From contig CM046453.1 in the NCBI GenBank assembly GCA_025506515.1, positions 31,993,845-32,057,844 of the forward strand: DNA of 64,000 nucleotides, read 5' to 3'. How positions within the stretch are numbered: position 1 is the stretch's first letter; every line of letters begins with the position of its first letter. The notes beneath the pieces are model-generated. The model was not told the origin of the DNA. It was given only the letters and a program-made list of their open reading frames with translations, and did not search any database. The stretch is from Flaveria trinervia. Its lineage: Eukaryota; Streptophyta; Magnoliopsida; Asterales; Asteraceae. Of this stretch, positions 1 to 9,965 are shown piece by piece. Position numbers and translations under genes: made by a program.

Positions 1-129
1 TTCTGGAGATGCTAAGAATGGAGAAGTTGTACGCCAATTTCTCCACGTGTGCATTTTGGTTGCGCGAAGTTCAGTTCTTGGGTCATATGGTAAGTCCTAA
101 TGGGATTATGGTGGACCCGGCTAAGGTGG
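1..129 (+). pseudogene. Ty3/gypsy reverse transcriptase fragment (left part of G1)
   Basis: The translation contains EKLYANFSTCAFWLREVQFL followed by GHMV and a GIMVDPAKV segment, the end of the palm region of gypsy reverse transcriptase. A second copy of the same region lies in G2 at 26395-26510. The fragment stops at ...AAGGTGG, where the LTR of copia element A begins. The same gypsy element resumes at 20896 in RNase H, about 290 bp further along its own sequence. This is therefore the left flank of a nested insertion that lost some of its target. The rest of G1's gag, protease and reverse transcriptase is outside the window. Confidence 0.85.
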
Positions 130-854
130 TGTAGATACATATGTTTGTATTGTCTTACACATATGTAATTGTACGGGTACTTAATGAAATACAGTACTTA
201 ATGAAATACAATATGTGGTTGTGCTTATAATGTTGAATATTTCATTGGTTGGTATGGCAATAACGCTTATTGAACTGACTATATAGGTTGTGGTTGTTTG
301 AATAATATCTAAATCAATTAATGATTATGAAACATATTCAACTTAATCATGTGAAGTTCTTATGCGATTGGCCTATGCAAATGGACCATACGCATGAACA
401 ACTTCATGCAAATGAACCAGTCGTATGAATAAACCAGGAGACTGGATCAGTCGCATGATTGTAACATTAATTGACTCAGTCGCACCACTGAACACTCAGT
501 CGTGCGAATGGATCACCGCATGACTCAATCGCTCGACTTGACCATGCAAATGGTCCAGTCGTACGATTGAGACCCCTTAACCTATAAATACCACTCAAAT
601 CGTGGAAAAACCAGACACTTTGAATATTTCGATACCTACGCGTACCCTAGCCATCCAACGACCTCTAGCAACCTGTTCCAACTTCATAGATCGCAGTAGA
701 TCAATTGCTAAGCATTCTTAACATTTAGAATCAATCTTTAATTGATTCTACGTGTGTTCTCACTGATTGGATCACCAATCAAATAGGATTCCGCACTATT
801 TGATTCGGTATACGCGTAAATCTATTATTATTTGTCCAATACATGATCCTAACA
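130..854 (+). repeat. 5' LTR of copia element A (LTR1)
   Basis: 725 bp, TG...CA ended. It begins TGTAGATACA and ends CCTAACA, immediately before the primer-binding site. Compared with LTR2 it lacks about 29 bp just after the first 10 bp. A TATAAATA box lies at 583-590. Directly upstream, at about 361-572, is an array of short dyads such as CAGTCG-N2-CGATTG. The box-plus-array arrangement recurs in LTR2, LTR3 and both E LTRs, which marks it as the LTR promoter. Confidence 0.92.
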
Positions 855-856
855 AG

Positions 857-868
857 TGGTATCAGAGC
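857..868 (+). promoter_or_regulatory. Primer-binding site, initiator tRNA-Met type (A)
   Basis: TGGTATCAGAGC lies 2 nt after the LTR end. It is the standard minus-strand primer site of plant copia elements, complementary to the 3' end of initiator tRNA-Met. Confidence 0.95.
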
Positions 869-1347
869 TTTGGCTCCAGATTTACGTGTGATTCAATCGT
901 TTTGATATAAAAATTGTGTTTTTACTCTAAAAAACGCAATCTTTTGTGTCAAATCGGGTTTTAGACGTCTCCTAATCGTAAAGTTAAGTTTTTTTTCGAC
1001 ATATGGCAATTAGGGTTAGCAAAAATTCGTGTTTTTGTGTTCAAACACCTTAAACCTACGAATTTTTGAAATCCAGCAGGCCCAGTCGCACGATTAACTC
1101 AATCGCCCAACTGAGTTCCTACGCATCCCCTATATGCACGATTGGACTCATTCATACTTCCATTTGTAGGACTGAGAAGCCTATTCGCATTGTTCAACCA
1201 CATTAGTTCATTCGGCCGACTGAGTCATCCGCAGTGTTTCAGTCGCACGATTGAACCATCAGCATAGGCCAATCGCCCAAATAGCCTAATCGCACATCTT
1301 TATTCGCACTAATACAAAAGTTTGATTTAAAGTTAAAGTTAATCGCA
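869..1347 (+). other. Untranslated leader of element A with dyad motifs
   Basis: About 480 nt between primer site and gag with no coding signal. Nucleotides 1079-1300 hold a run of CAGTCGCACGATT-like and CAATCGCCCAACTGAG-like motifs, the same dyad vocabulary as the LTR promoter. Leaders of B (14075-14546) and E (44800-45279) are alike. The position would suit a packaging or dimerisation signal, but that is inference only. Confidence 0.7.
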
Positions 1348-4024
1348 ATGGAAGACCAATACTCAGCATTCCCAGCAGTGAGAGACACATATACAAAACT
1401 TACTGCTACTAGAGAATGAAGTGGGGAATCACAACAAGCCCCCAAAGCTAATCACATTAGACGAATACCCACAATGGAAGCAACATTTTGAGATCTACTT
1501 AAATGGAGTAGATCCAAATCTATGGGAGTCTATAGAGACTGGGTACAACATGCCTATAGGAGCTTATGGTATCAAACTCACACTTGGTGGCATGACTGAC
1601 GGACAAAAGGGGAAATACAATGCCGAAAAGAAAGTTTATGCTTTGCTTACAGAGTCAATTTTCGATATGTTCTACCACTTAATGATGTTATCGATAGGTT
1701 CTACCAGTTAATGAGTGAGATGCACACTCATGTAGTATGGACGTCAATGGAGGACAAAGTGTCCAACTTTGCAGATGGGCGACCGGAGAAATGGGTTTCA
1801 TTTGTCTCCAATCTCAGACAGAATGGTATGCTAACGAAGTTAGATATCAATGACTTCATTCTGAAACTGAGAGAAGAAGAACCAAGGATGAAGTACAGAG
1901 CTCAAAAGTCTTCTAATGATCAGAATTCAGCGCTGTACAACGAGACTCCTCAAGCCAAAACATCTGGAGCACCTCTTCAGACAACTTTTGTATCAAGCTC
2001 CTCTGGTCCTTTACCAGCCTCTACTTTAGGGTCTGAAACGTCAGGGTCATCTGGTACGCAATAATCGAACCTGAAGCATATGCAGCAAAGTTGAAGACCG
2101 AGAACTTGGGCAATTTGATAGTTAAGGTAGCTAAAGAGCACGTGGATCTCTTAGCTGTGGTAGTCCACTCCTATGATGGACTAATTGCTTGTAAAATTAG
2201 GAACTACCATCTGGCAAATAATGATTATGAGCAGGTGGATGAGATAGAGCTGGAGCGGATGGACATAATATCGGCCTTAGCAAGTGCTGTCCAGAGAGCT
2301 AAGAAGTTTGTCAAAAAGACCGGACAAAATTTGATTGGAACGAAGGACACTACCTTTGGCTTTGATAAATCCAAGGTAACCTGCTTCAACGGCGGAGAGA
2401 AAGGGCACTTCAAAAGGGAGTGCGTGAAGCCAAAGAAGACTGGAAATAGGAATCCTTTCTCCTCCTTCAATTGTTAGGAGAAACCCACTAGCAGTCCTAC
2501 TTCATCAAGCAAGGATCCCAAAGCCTTGCTGCTCATGACGATGAAGGACAGGACTGGAGCTTTCGGTTTGTCTCATCGGGAGAATCTAATATCGCTAGTA
2601 TGAAGGATATAGATGATGACTCTGCCAGTGAAGGAGATATTGCAGTTGGACTCGAGATGTCAAACTCAGAAGAGACTACACCAGTGGTCAACTACCTGCC
2701 TGAAGAAGGGAAAAATGCAACAACATTAGAATCACTAGCTCCAGAAACACCGGAGTCTACATTGATGGTTGATTCATCAGAACCCGCTCAGGAAAGTACT
2801 ACTGACCAACTTTTTAATAATCATGCTTTTTCTGATTGTACTAAATTTAAAGAAAGCATTGATTTAAAATTTTCTAGGATATTGGATCATAATGATAACT
2901 TAGTAAAGGACTTGGAACTGTGCACTGAAGCTAACAGAGTGTTAAAACAAAATGAGCATAGTTACAAAGAATAGATAGACCTTTTGAACAAACAGCTTAG
3001 GGAAACAAAAGTAGTAGCCTTTAACTAAGCTAATGACATTAGGTACTATCTAAACTCCCTAGAGGACACTAAGAAACAAACGGTAGTTTTAGAATTAGAA
3101 GTTAATTCCCTAAACAAAAACTGTATAGTTGGACTAGTTCTTCACAAATAGTCCAACACTTAGTGAGAGAGCATAATAATGGGGACGGTTTGGGTTATAA
3201 AGTGGTTCCACCACCACATCAGAACTTGATGAACACTAAAAGTAAACCAATTAATAACAATCCAATCAAGGATCATGTGGTGTCCACTCCTCTAATAAGT
3301 GATCCAGATTCCGCATGTTCATCAAATGAATCTGGTACTAAACAAAGGAGGCCACTTCAAAGGCAAAAGGTAAAATGCCTTGCGTTAATCTGGACAAAGA
3401 GTTTGAAAAGGTTAGTATAAAGTCTGGTTCAACAACTATCAAATCAGAACCTAAAAGGACCAGTAATGTTAACCAATCACGTGCATCATGTCAAAGTCTA
3501 GAAAATAGAAAAGAAAAAGATGTTAAAAGCGTTAAAGCAATTAACTTTGTTAAACCAAACAAAACATCTAAACAATCAGAGTCAAAACCCAAACAGAGTA
3601 AGGTCACCCGGGTGTCACATACATCTCCATAAAAACAGTTAAATCGTAAAGTCGAAAGCAGATCATGCCACAGTTGTGGAGAGTATGGACACATTGCGTC
3701 TCATTGTCCTTACTATCAGACACCGAGGAGTAAAGTTGAACTCCCTAAACAAAAACCTAGCTCTTTTAATAGGAACTCAGTGACGCCACCTAAAAGAGAT
3801 AGTGAACCTAAAGTTCAACACATTAGCCAGTCGTCTATTTATCACAAACAGGCCTTACACAAAGCTGGCTTATGGAAGTAGAAATCAACCCATTGTTTGA
3901 TAATTAGAACAAGAAGACATCTGAGCTTCCCTCACCCTTGAACGGTCAATGGGTTACATTTATGATGTGTGATGCCTCTGGGAAACACAAGCCACTGAAG
4001 GCTTGGGTCCCTAACCTGAACTAA
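1348..4024 (+). pseudogene. gag: copia gag, element A (broken)
   Basis: Capsid-nucleocapsid gene. The start ATG at 1348 (MEDQYSAF) matches the starts of B (14547) and E (45280). In order: an N-terminal gag domain (FEIYLNGVDPNLWESIE); a first zinc knuckle, CFNGGEKGHFKREC, near 2380-2425; an acidic serine-rich stretch; a coiled-coil region (about 2830-3150) ending in a GLGYKVVPPP motif; a basic lysine/serine-rich segment; and a second, intact knuckle, CHSCGEYGHIASHC, near 3667-3710. It ends AWVPNLN-stop in B and a close equivalent here. Lesions: a frameshift near 1415, a deletion of about 160 nt near 1660 that removes part of the capsid domain, a TAA at 2062 and several further frame changes. 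Copy B keeps the capsid region in one 262-codon frame. The first knuckle lacks its second cysteine (Gly). Confidence 0.88.
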
Positions 4025-4040
4025 TGTTTTCAAACTGAAT

Positions 4041-7000
4041 ATGCAGGGTGTTCGATATAGTGCTGAAACCAACACGTGGATTATAGACAGCGGAGAATCC
4101 AGGCACATGACAGGGAACAGGGATCTCTTATCAAATGTCAAAAAGATAAAAGGAGGTCGCATTTTGTTTGCAGGAAACAAAGGTGGGTACATCACAGCTC
4201 AAGGGGAAGTAGGTAATCAGAAAGTGAAGTTTGACAAGGTAAACTACGTTCAACAACTTCAAAATAACTTGCTTTCTGTATCTCAAATTTGTGATAAAGA
4301 ATTTAAGGTAGTATTTGACAACAAGAAGTGCTATGTCCTGAAAAAGGACTATGTCATCCGGAGGATCAAGTATTAATGTCTGCCTCAAGATATAAGTATC
4401 TTTATGTCTTGGATCTATCAAAGGCCTCCACAATGGATCATGAAGTTCAGTGCTTCTTGTCAAAAGCTACTGAGACGGAATCCATCTCCTGGCATAGGAG
4501 AATGGAACACATTAATCCACGGAAGATGAATCACTTGATCCAGAATGATCTAGTGAGAGTAGTTAACGTCAAAAACTTCCAACTTCTGGATTTCTGTGTT
4601 GCGTGCAAGAAGGGCAAATAGACGAAGAAGTCTCATAAGGAAAAGAAAGTTCACTCTATCGAACTTCCTCTAGAACTTCTTCACATGGATCTGTTTGGTC
4701 CAGTTAGTACAAGAAGCATCGTAGGCGACTTGTACTGCTATGTAGTTACCGATGACTACGAAGATTCACTTGGATGATGTTTCTGAAATCCAAATCAGAG
4801 ACATTTGAGTCATTTAAGGAATTAGTAACTACTATGGAGTCCTATACAAGTTGAAGGTACGTCAAGTGCGCTCAGACAACCGAACCGAGTTCAAGAGTCA
4901 ATGGATTGAGGCTTACTACAAGGAAAAAGGAATTGTGCATCAGTTCACTTCTTCCTACACTCCTCAGATGAACGGTGTTGCTGAAAGGAAGAATCGCAGC
5001 ATGATAGAGACAGCACGGACGATACTAGCAGACTCAAAACTGCCCATCCAATTCTGGAATGAAGCAGTTGCAAATGCGTGTTATACGCTAAATCGAGTTC
5101 TGGTTGTTAAACGACATGGAAAGACGTGCTATGAGTTACTACAACGACGTAAACCCAATCTAGAGTATCTCCAGCCGTTTCGTGCTCCATGCACCGTACT
5201 TAAGAAGACTCTCGAGAGAAAATTCAGCGAGAAGGCTGATGAAGGTATCTTTTTAGGATACAACATACCGAACAAGATGGTCTACAACAACTCAACGGGT
5301 CAGGTAGAAGTGTGGTGTAATGTTGATGTTCAGAGATACACCACACCACCTACTGGAAAAAGACTCGCCTTCTTATTCCACTATGATGGATTCTCAAGTC
5401 CTTCAACATACCACTCTCCACTTCTAATGATGAGTTATCATCTGGACTGCAAGGCGATTCATCTAACAACTTAGGGGGAGCACTTGAAGATAGTGACTCT
5501 TCCTCTGATGAAGAAGCTGTGGAGACTGATCAGAACAACCAGTAGCAACAGGTTCCTCCTACAAAAAGTCCACAAGCATCTAACATTGATGCCTCTGCGC
5601 CTTCGGAACCTCAGACTTCTACTGCCTCACATACTGAACCGAATGTTCATAATCTTGATTCTGAGGTAGTTGTTCCAACCACTTCTGGATCACGCCTAAA
5701 TGTCTATCATCCTTTGGATAATGTCATTGGAGATGTGAGATCAGGAGTTCAGACCAGAAATCAGTTGTATTCAGCTGATTATGCCACGGTGATGGAAAAG
5801 GGCTACCTTCGTGATGGTGCATATCGTTGCTTTGTGTTTCAATTCGAGCCAAAGTATGTTAGTGAAGCCCTAAATGATGAGGCATGGGTGAGTGCCATGC
5901 AAGAAGAAATTCTTCAGTTCAAGAATTAGGTGTATGGACTCTGGTGGATAGACCTAAAGGTGCTAAGGTCATTGGCACAAAATGGGTCTTGAAATGCAAG
6001 AAAGATGATCAAGTCATAAGCATTATAAACAAGGCTCGACTTGTTGTTCAAGGATTTTGACAAGTCGAGGGCATTGACTACAATGAAGTGTTTGCACCCG
6101 TGGCAAGAATGGAAGCAATCCGTATCTTCCTGCCTACGCATCATATATGAAGATTAAAGTTTATCAACTTGATGTGAAGAGTGCATTCCTTCATGATAAA
6201 ATCAGAGAGATAGTGTACATCAGTCAACCGAGGGATTTGAGGATTCATGTCATCGGGACAGAGTTTACAATCTCAACAAGGCTCTATATGGGCTTCATCA
6301 AGCTCCTAGAGCCTGGTATGAGAATCTCGACTCACCTTGTGAAACACGGTTTTCGCAGAGGTGTCATTGATTGTACACTATTCATAAAAGAAAAGGATGG
6401 AGATTTACTTCTCGTCCAAATCTATGTCGATGACCTAATCTTCTGTTCAAAGAATGAAGATCTATGTAAAGAGTTTGAAGCAGTAATGAAGGCTGAGTTT
6501 AAAATGAGTGCCATGGGAGAGATGAAATTCTTTCTCGGGTTACAGGTGGATCAGACACCAAAAGGGATTTTCTTACATCAGACCAAGTATGTAGGAGATA
6601 TCCTCAGTCTGTTTGACATGGAGAATGCTTCCGCAGCTGGGACTCCACTTGCTACAAACCATGATGTAGCACCCGACGAGAATTGTGATCTGGTCGATGC
6701 CACCATGTACCGAGGTATGATTGGATCTCTCATGTACCTCGCTGCCTCAAGATCTGATATCATGTACACGACATGTTTATGTTCAAGATATCAGGCAAAG
6801 CCCAAAGTTAACCATCTGATAGGGGTCAAAAGGATCTTTCATTATGTGAAGGGTACTCCAACACTTGGGTTGTGGTATCCTCATGACGATGACTTAGAGC
6901 TAACATCGTATAGTGACTCCGATTTCGGTGGCTGCAAGATGAACTACAAGTCTACATCAATGGGATATCAATTCTTTGGGAGGAGATTAGTTAACTGGCA

Positions 7001-7392
7001 GTGTAAGAAGCAGACCTCGGTTGCTTTGTCAACCTGTGAAGCCGAATATGTTGTTGTTGCAAGTTGCTATTCATAAATGATATGGATTCAATAGCAAATG
7101 CAGGATTACGGTTTGAATTCTCTTCTACTCGTATTTTTGTTGATAACTTTGTTGCAATTGCAGTAACTAAAAATCGGTCCAACATCCTATGACCAAACAC
7201 ATCGGCATAAAATATCACTTTATACGTGATTGCTTTGAAAAGAACCTAATCGATGTGATTAAAATAAATACTGACTTTCAACGCGCTCACCTCTATACAA
7301 AGGCTTTTGATAAACCACGTTTTCTATATTTGTTAGAGGTCAACGGCGTTAAAAAGAAAAGTGATGTAATTCCTTATGATGACCATGTGTAG
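4041..7392 (+). pseudogene. pol: copia pol: protease, integrase, reverse transcriptase, RNase H (element A, broken)
   Basis: The domain order protease-integrase-RT-RNase H identifies Ty1/copia. Protease: WIIDSGESRHMTG near 4077. Integrase: an H-H-C-C zinc site at about 4480-4615 (SWHRRM...CVAC), then catalytic positions HMDLFGP (4682), RSDNRTEF (4870; usual Gly after DN replaced by Arg) and AERKNRS (4980). RT: QLDVKSAFLHDKI (6165) and YVDDLIF (6424), so the catalytic aspartates are kept. RNase H: YSDSDFGG (6910) and STCEAEYV (7030). The 309-codon stretch 6147-7076 is open, but about 33 codons near 6235-6330 are read in the wrong frame, between a 1-nt and a 2-nt deletion. Other breaks are a TAG at 4619, frameshifts near 4758, 4835 and 6130, and a TGA at 6058. 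The gene ends ...DDHV-TAG. Confidence 0.9.
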
Positions 7393-7533
7393 TCCGATGA
7401 ATATAGTCAAATTTTCTTTTAATTTACGTTTTTTATTTATTTACCCATTTTATTTTAAGTAGTCAAATTAAATTGATGTTATTTTGTCGCCTATTAAAAT
7501 CCTAAAAAGCGTAAATCGGTTATGGTTTTAGAA

Positions 7534-7545
7534 TTTTAGGGGGAG
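7534..7545 (+). promoter_or_regulatory. Internal polypurine-tract-like sequence after pol (A)
   Basis: TTTTAGGGGGAG lies 142 nt after the pol stop, where a typical copia element would have the polypurine tract next to its 3' LTR. Here the LTR is 5.8 kb further on. The same sequence follows pol in E (51520-51532) and C (35296-35306). Confidence 0.6.
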
Positions 7546-8093
7546 AATAGGTCAGTTAATAACACCAACAAAAAAACGAGGGAGGATGAGAGGCTAGCTG
7601 ATAAAAATAAATCTCAATCTGTGATACCGATTCATTGACTTTGGAAAATGATAGTACACAGGTACAAATCACTTGGGACTTTAAAAGATTAAATAAAATA
7701 AGATGCGAAGTTCAAAGTATAAGTTTGTGTAGTCTGAGCAATATAAAAGGAAAAATGATGGTAAAACTAGCTACTACTAAGGTAACAGAAAGAAAGTAGA
7801 CCTAGAGATTGTTAGACCACAGATGATATGTCGGTAGATTCAACAAAATAGATGATTAGACCTTGTTGGTGATCTTAAGAACAAACTAAGTTGTTCAAGA
7901 AGTTGTGGGTTAACATCTTATCCCTGGTTAACACAATCAACAAAGTTCCAATAAGGGGTGACGAGCAGAATACGCGCCACAAATGTGAGTATAAGAACAA
8001 AATATGAGCAAAATCAATCAAACTAATAACTTGTGTTGTTGATGAGAGTATGCAAAAAGATTAAAATTTCTCAAACAAGAAGATAGGTTATGT

Positions 8094-8207
8094 GCCTCTC
8101 TGTTGTGCGGTGGCATTGACTTGAGGATTAGCATAACCTATATATTCTAGACTTCATTGTTGTTTGCTGCCTCTCTGCTGTGCGGTGGCACTAACCTGAG
8201 GATTGGC
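8094..8207 (+). repeat. Twin 39-nt direct repeat in post-pol region (A)
   Basis: Two copies (8094-8132 and 8169-8207) begin GCCTCTCTG, run through TGTGCGGTGGCA and end near GAGGATTRGC. They are separated by a 36-nt spacer that contains TATTCTAGACTTCATTG. The same twin arrangement and spacer occur in E at 52098-52208. No ORF runs through. Function unknown. Confidence 0.75.
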
Positions 8208-8789
8208 TTCTCTCTGAAAGTTCTAAGAATAGTTTCTTCTTGAAAACTACCCTGAGACCGCTAAAAAATCTCCTGAGGAATGTTGATTACCATATAAGTG
8301 TGGGATCCACAAATGCTTGTTGAAATAAACAAACCTTAAACTATCACCAATTTGTGTCAAAAGTCTATGTATGGATTTAAGAGGACCAGTATACTGACAA
8401 TCATCATGGATACAATTCTTGAAAGTCCAAATCAATATGGGGATCTAATAGTACTACTATGATTTCCTAAACTTGCTAACAACTCTAGATATAAAACAAG
8501 AATTAAGCATCAAAAGGTGTTGATAACATGTCCCAAAGGATTTGACCTGACTGTATGATTTCAAATTAAATTGGTCCATTTATGGTCAAAATAAATTGAA
8601 GTTGCCTATTCCGGAACCAAATCCAAATGATTTCTATCTTAGGATTTACACCTCACACAAAACGTAAAAAAAACAAGTTTTAGTTTTGTATTTCAGTTTA
8701 AGTCTTTTAATTTTTAAATTTAGTCAAATTCATTTGTTTGATATCGGACTACACCATGGACTTCAATAGGGGATTTAATCATCTAAAAG

Positions 8790-8924
8790 GGTCACGTTTG
8801 AGGTGACCACACGTGTTTTCAAAGGTAAAATCAGTCACGTCTGAGGTGACAAATTGCTTAAAAAGATCATGTCTGAGGTGGTCAAAAGTTTTTCAAGTTA
8901 AAATGATCATGTCTGAGATGATCA
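8790..8924 (+). repeat. Four tandem hairpins with a constant GTYTGAG loop and co-varying stems
   Basis: Units at 8790-8808 (GGTCAC/GTGACC), 8834-8850 (GTCAC/GTGAC), 8865-8883 (GATCAT/GTGGTC, pairing with two G-U pairs) and 8904-8924 (TGATCAT/ATGATCA). Each encloses the 7-nt loop GTTTGAG or GTCTGAG. Stem sequences differ but stay complementary. E has one unit, at 52769-52787 (GATCAT/ATGATC, loop GTGTGAG). Confidence 0.75.
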
Positions 8925-8994
8925 AATGCTCATAAAGTTTAATCAAAAGTTAAAAAGGGTTTAAGTGAGAAATGGTCATAAAATCAAAATCATG

Positions 8995-9286
8995 AGTATG
9001 ATCCAATCGCACGACTGGACCATGAGTATGGACCAACCGTACGAATGGACCATACTCATGCACTAAACAGCCGAATGGCATGAGTATGAACCATTCACCC
9101 ATATGGCTATCAGAATGAGCCAGTCGACCGAATGGAACTGTGCGAACGAGTCAGTCGCCCGACTAAAATCCAATCGGCCGACTGAATGTGATCGACTGAG
9201 CCAATCACACGACTGAGGTCCATTCGCCCGAATGAACTGAGCGAATGGGTCCAGTTGGCCGATAGAAATCAGATTCAGTATAAATA
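8995..9286 (+). promoter_or_regulatory. Internal promoter of element A: dyad array plus TATA box
   Basis: About 275 bp of closely spaced dyads, among them CATTCGCCCGAATG (9221-9234) and imperfect CAATCG-N2-CGACTG units, lead into TATAAATA at 9279-9286. E has the same layout (array 52855-53145, TATAAATA 53151-53158). C has an array ending at about 36945 and TATATAAA at 36957-36964. The box lies 147 nt before a splice donor that precedes the aORF. The likely role is transcription of the aORF independently of the LTR. This is inferred from conservation and layout; no transcript data. Confidence 0.65.
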
Positions 9287-9425
9287 GGCCCACAGTCGAT
9301 CGCATTCAACTCATCACCCCCTATCACCCTAAAATCACAGAGCCTACCGTTACTCTGTCAAAATTTCCTCTGACCCAAATATCTTGCTTATTCTCATATT
9401 CTGACATTCGTTGGTGTTTATACAG

Positions 9426-9961
9426 GTAAAATGCGGTATGAACATGCCAAAAACTCCTTGATTAAATTTAAAAATCAAGAAATTGGCCCTAACAAGACCA
9501 GACACCTTAAATGGACTAATAACCTAACTAAACCAGTTAAAATGTTGAAATAAAGGTTATTAGGTTATTAGTATAAGAAGTGCGAGTCAAAAGAACCATT
9601 ACTCGATGTCTAATTTGAAGAATGGTTCATTTCGAATCTTAGTTGACCAAACAGTGGGTCATGCGACTGGACACCAGGATGAACTCCAATCGCACGATTG
9701 AGCTGGTCGAATGGCTCAATCGGCTGAATGGATCATACGGATGAGCTCAGTCGGCCGACTGAACCAATCGTTGGCTCAGTCAACCAATTGAACTCAGTCA
9801 CCTACTCAGTCAACCGACTGAATCCAGTCGCATGCCAAGTCAACCGACTGAACATAGTCGCATGGTTCAATCACATGAATGATCCTGAATGAATTCAACC
9901 AAGTTAATTTGAACTAATATGTGTTGGGTGGTATCTAATGTCTACGTGTCTTGTGTTACAG
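9426..9961 (+). other. Predicted 5'-UTR intron of the A aORF
   Basis: Donor CAG|GTAAAA at 9426 and acceptor TTGTGTTACAG ending at 9961, four nucleotides before the aORF ATG at 9966. Length 536 nt. E matches in position and length (53297-53826, 530 nt, acceptor TTGTGTAACAG), and C has an equivalent split by an insertion. The intron contains a dyad array at about 9655-9890, with perfect units CAATCGCACGATTG (9687-9700) and CAGTCGGCCGACTG (9748-9761). Confidence 0.65.
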
Positions 9962-9965
9962 ATTG

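Larger units (their letters stand above)
7393..8789 (+). other. Post-pol non-coding region of element A
   Basis: About 1.4 kb with no supportable ORF, yet clearly alignable with E 51396-52768. Shared blocks include a purine-rich tract, the TGATACCGATTC block, the TATGTCGGTAGATTCAACA block, the twin repeat at 8094-8207 and an ACCATATAAGTGTGGGATCC block near 8290. Similarity of non-coding DNA between two diverged elements suggests a cis function or simple shared descent. No gene call is made. Confidence 0.7.

Noticed and set aside
9063..9305. 80-codon minus-strand ORF over the internal promoter
   Set aside because: Lies across the dyad array and TATA box, has no homologous open frame in C, and its content follows the repeat motifs. 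A comparable minus ORF in E (52826-53134) shares only the array.
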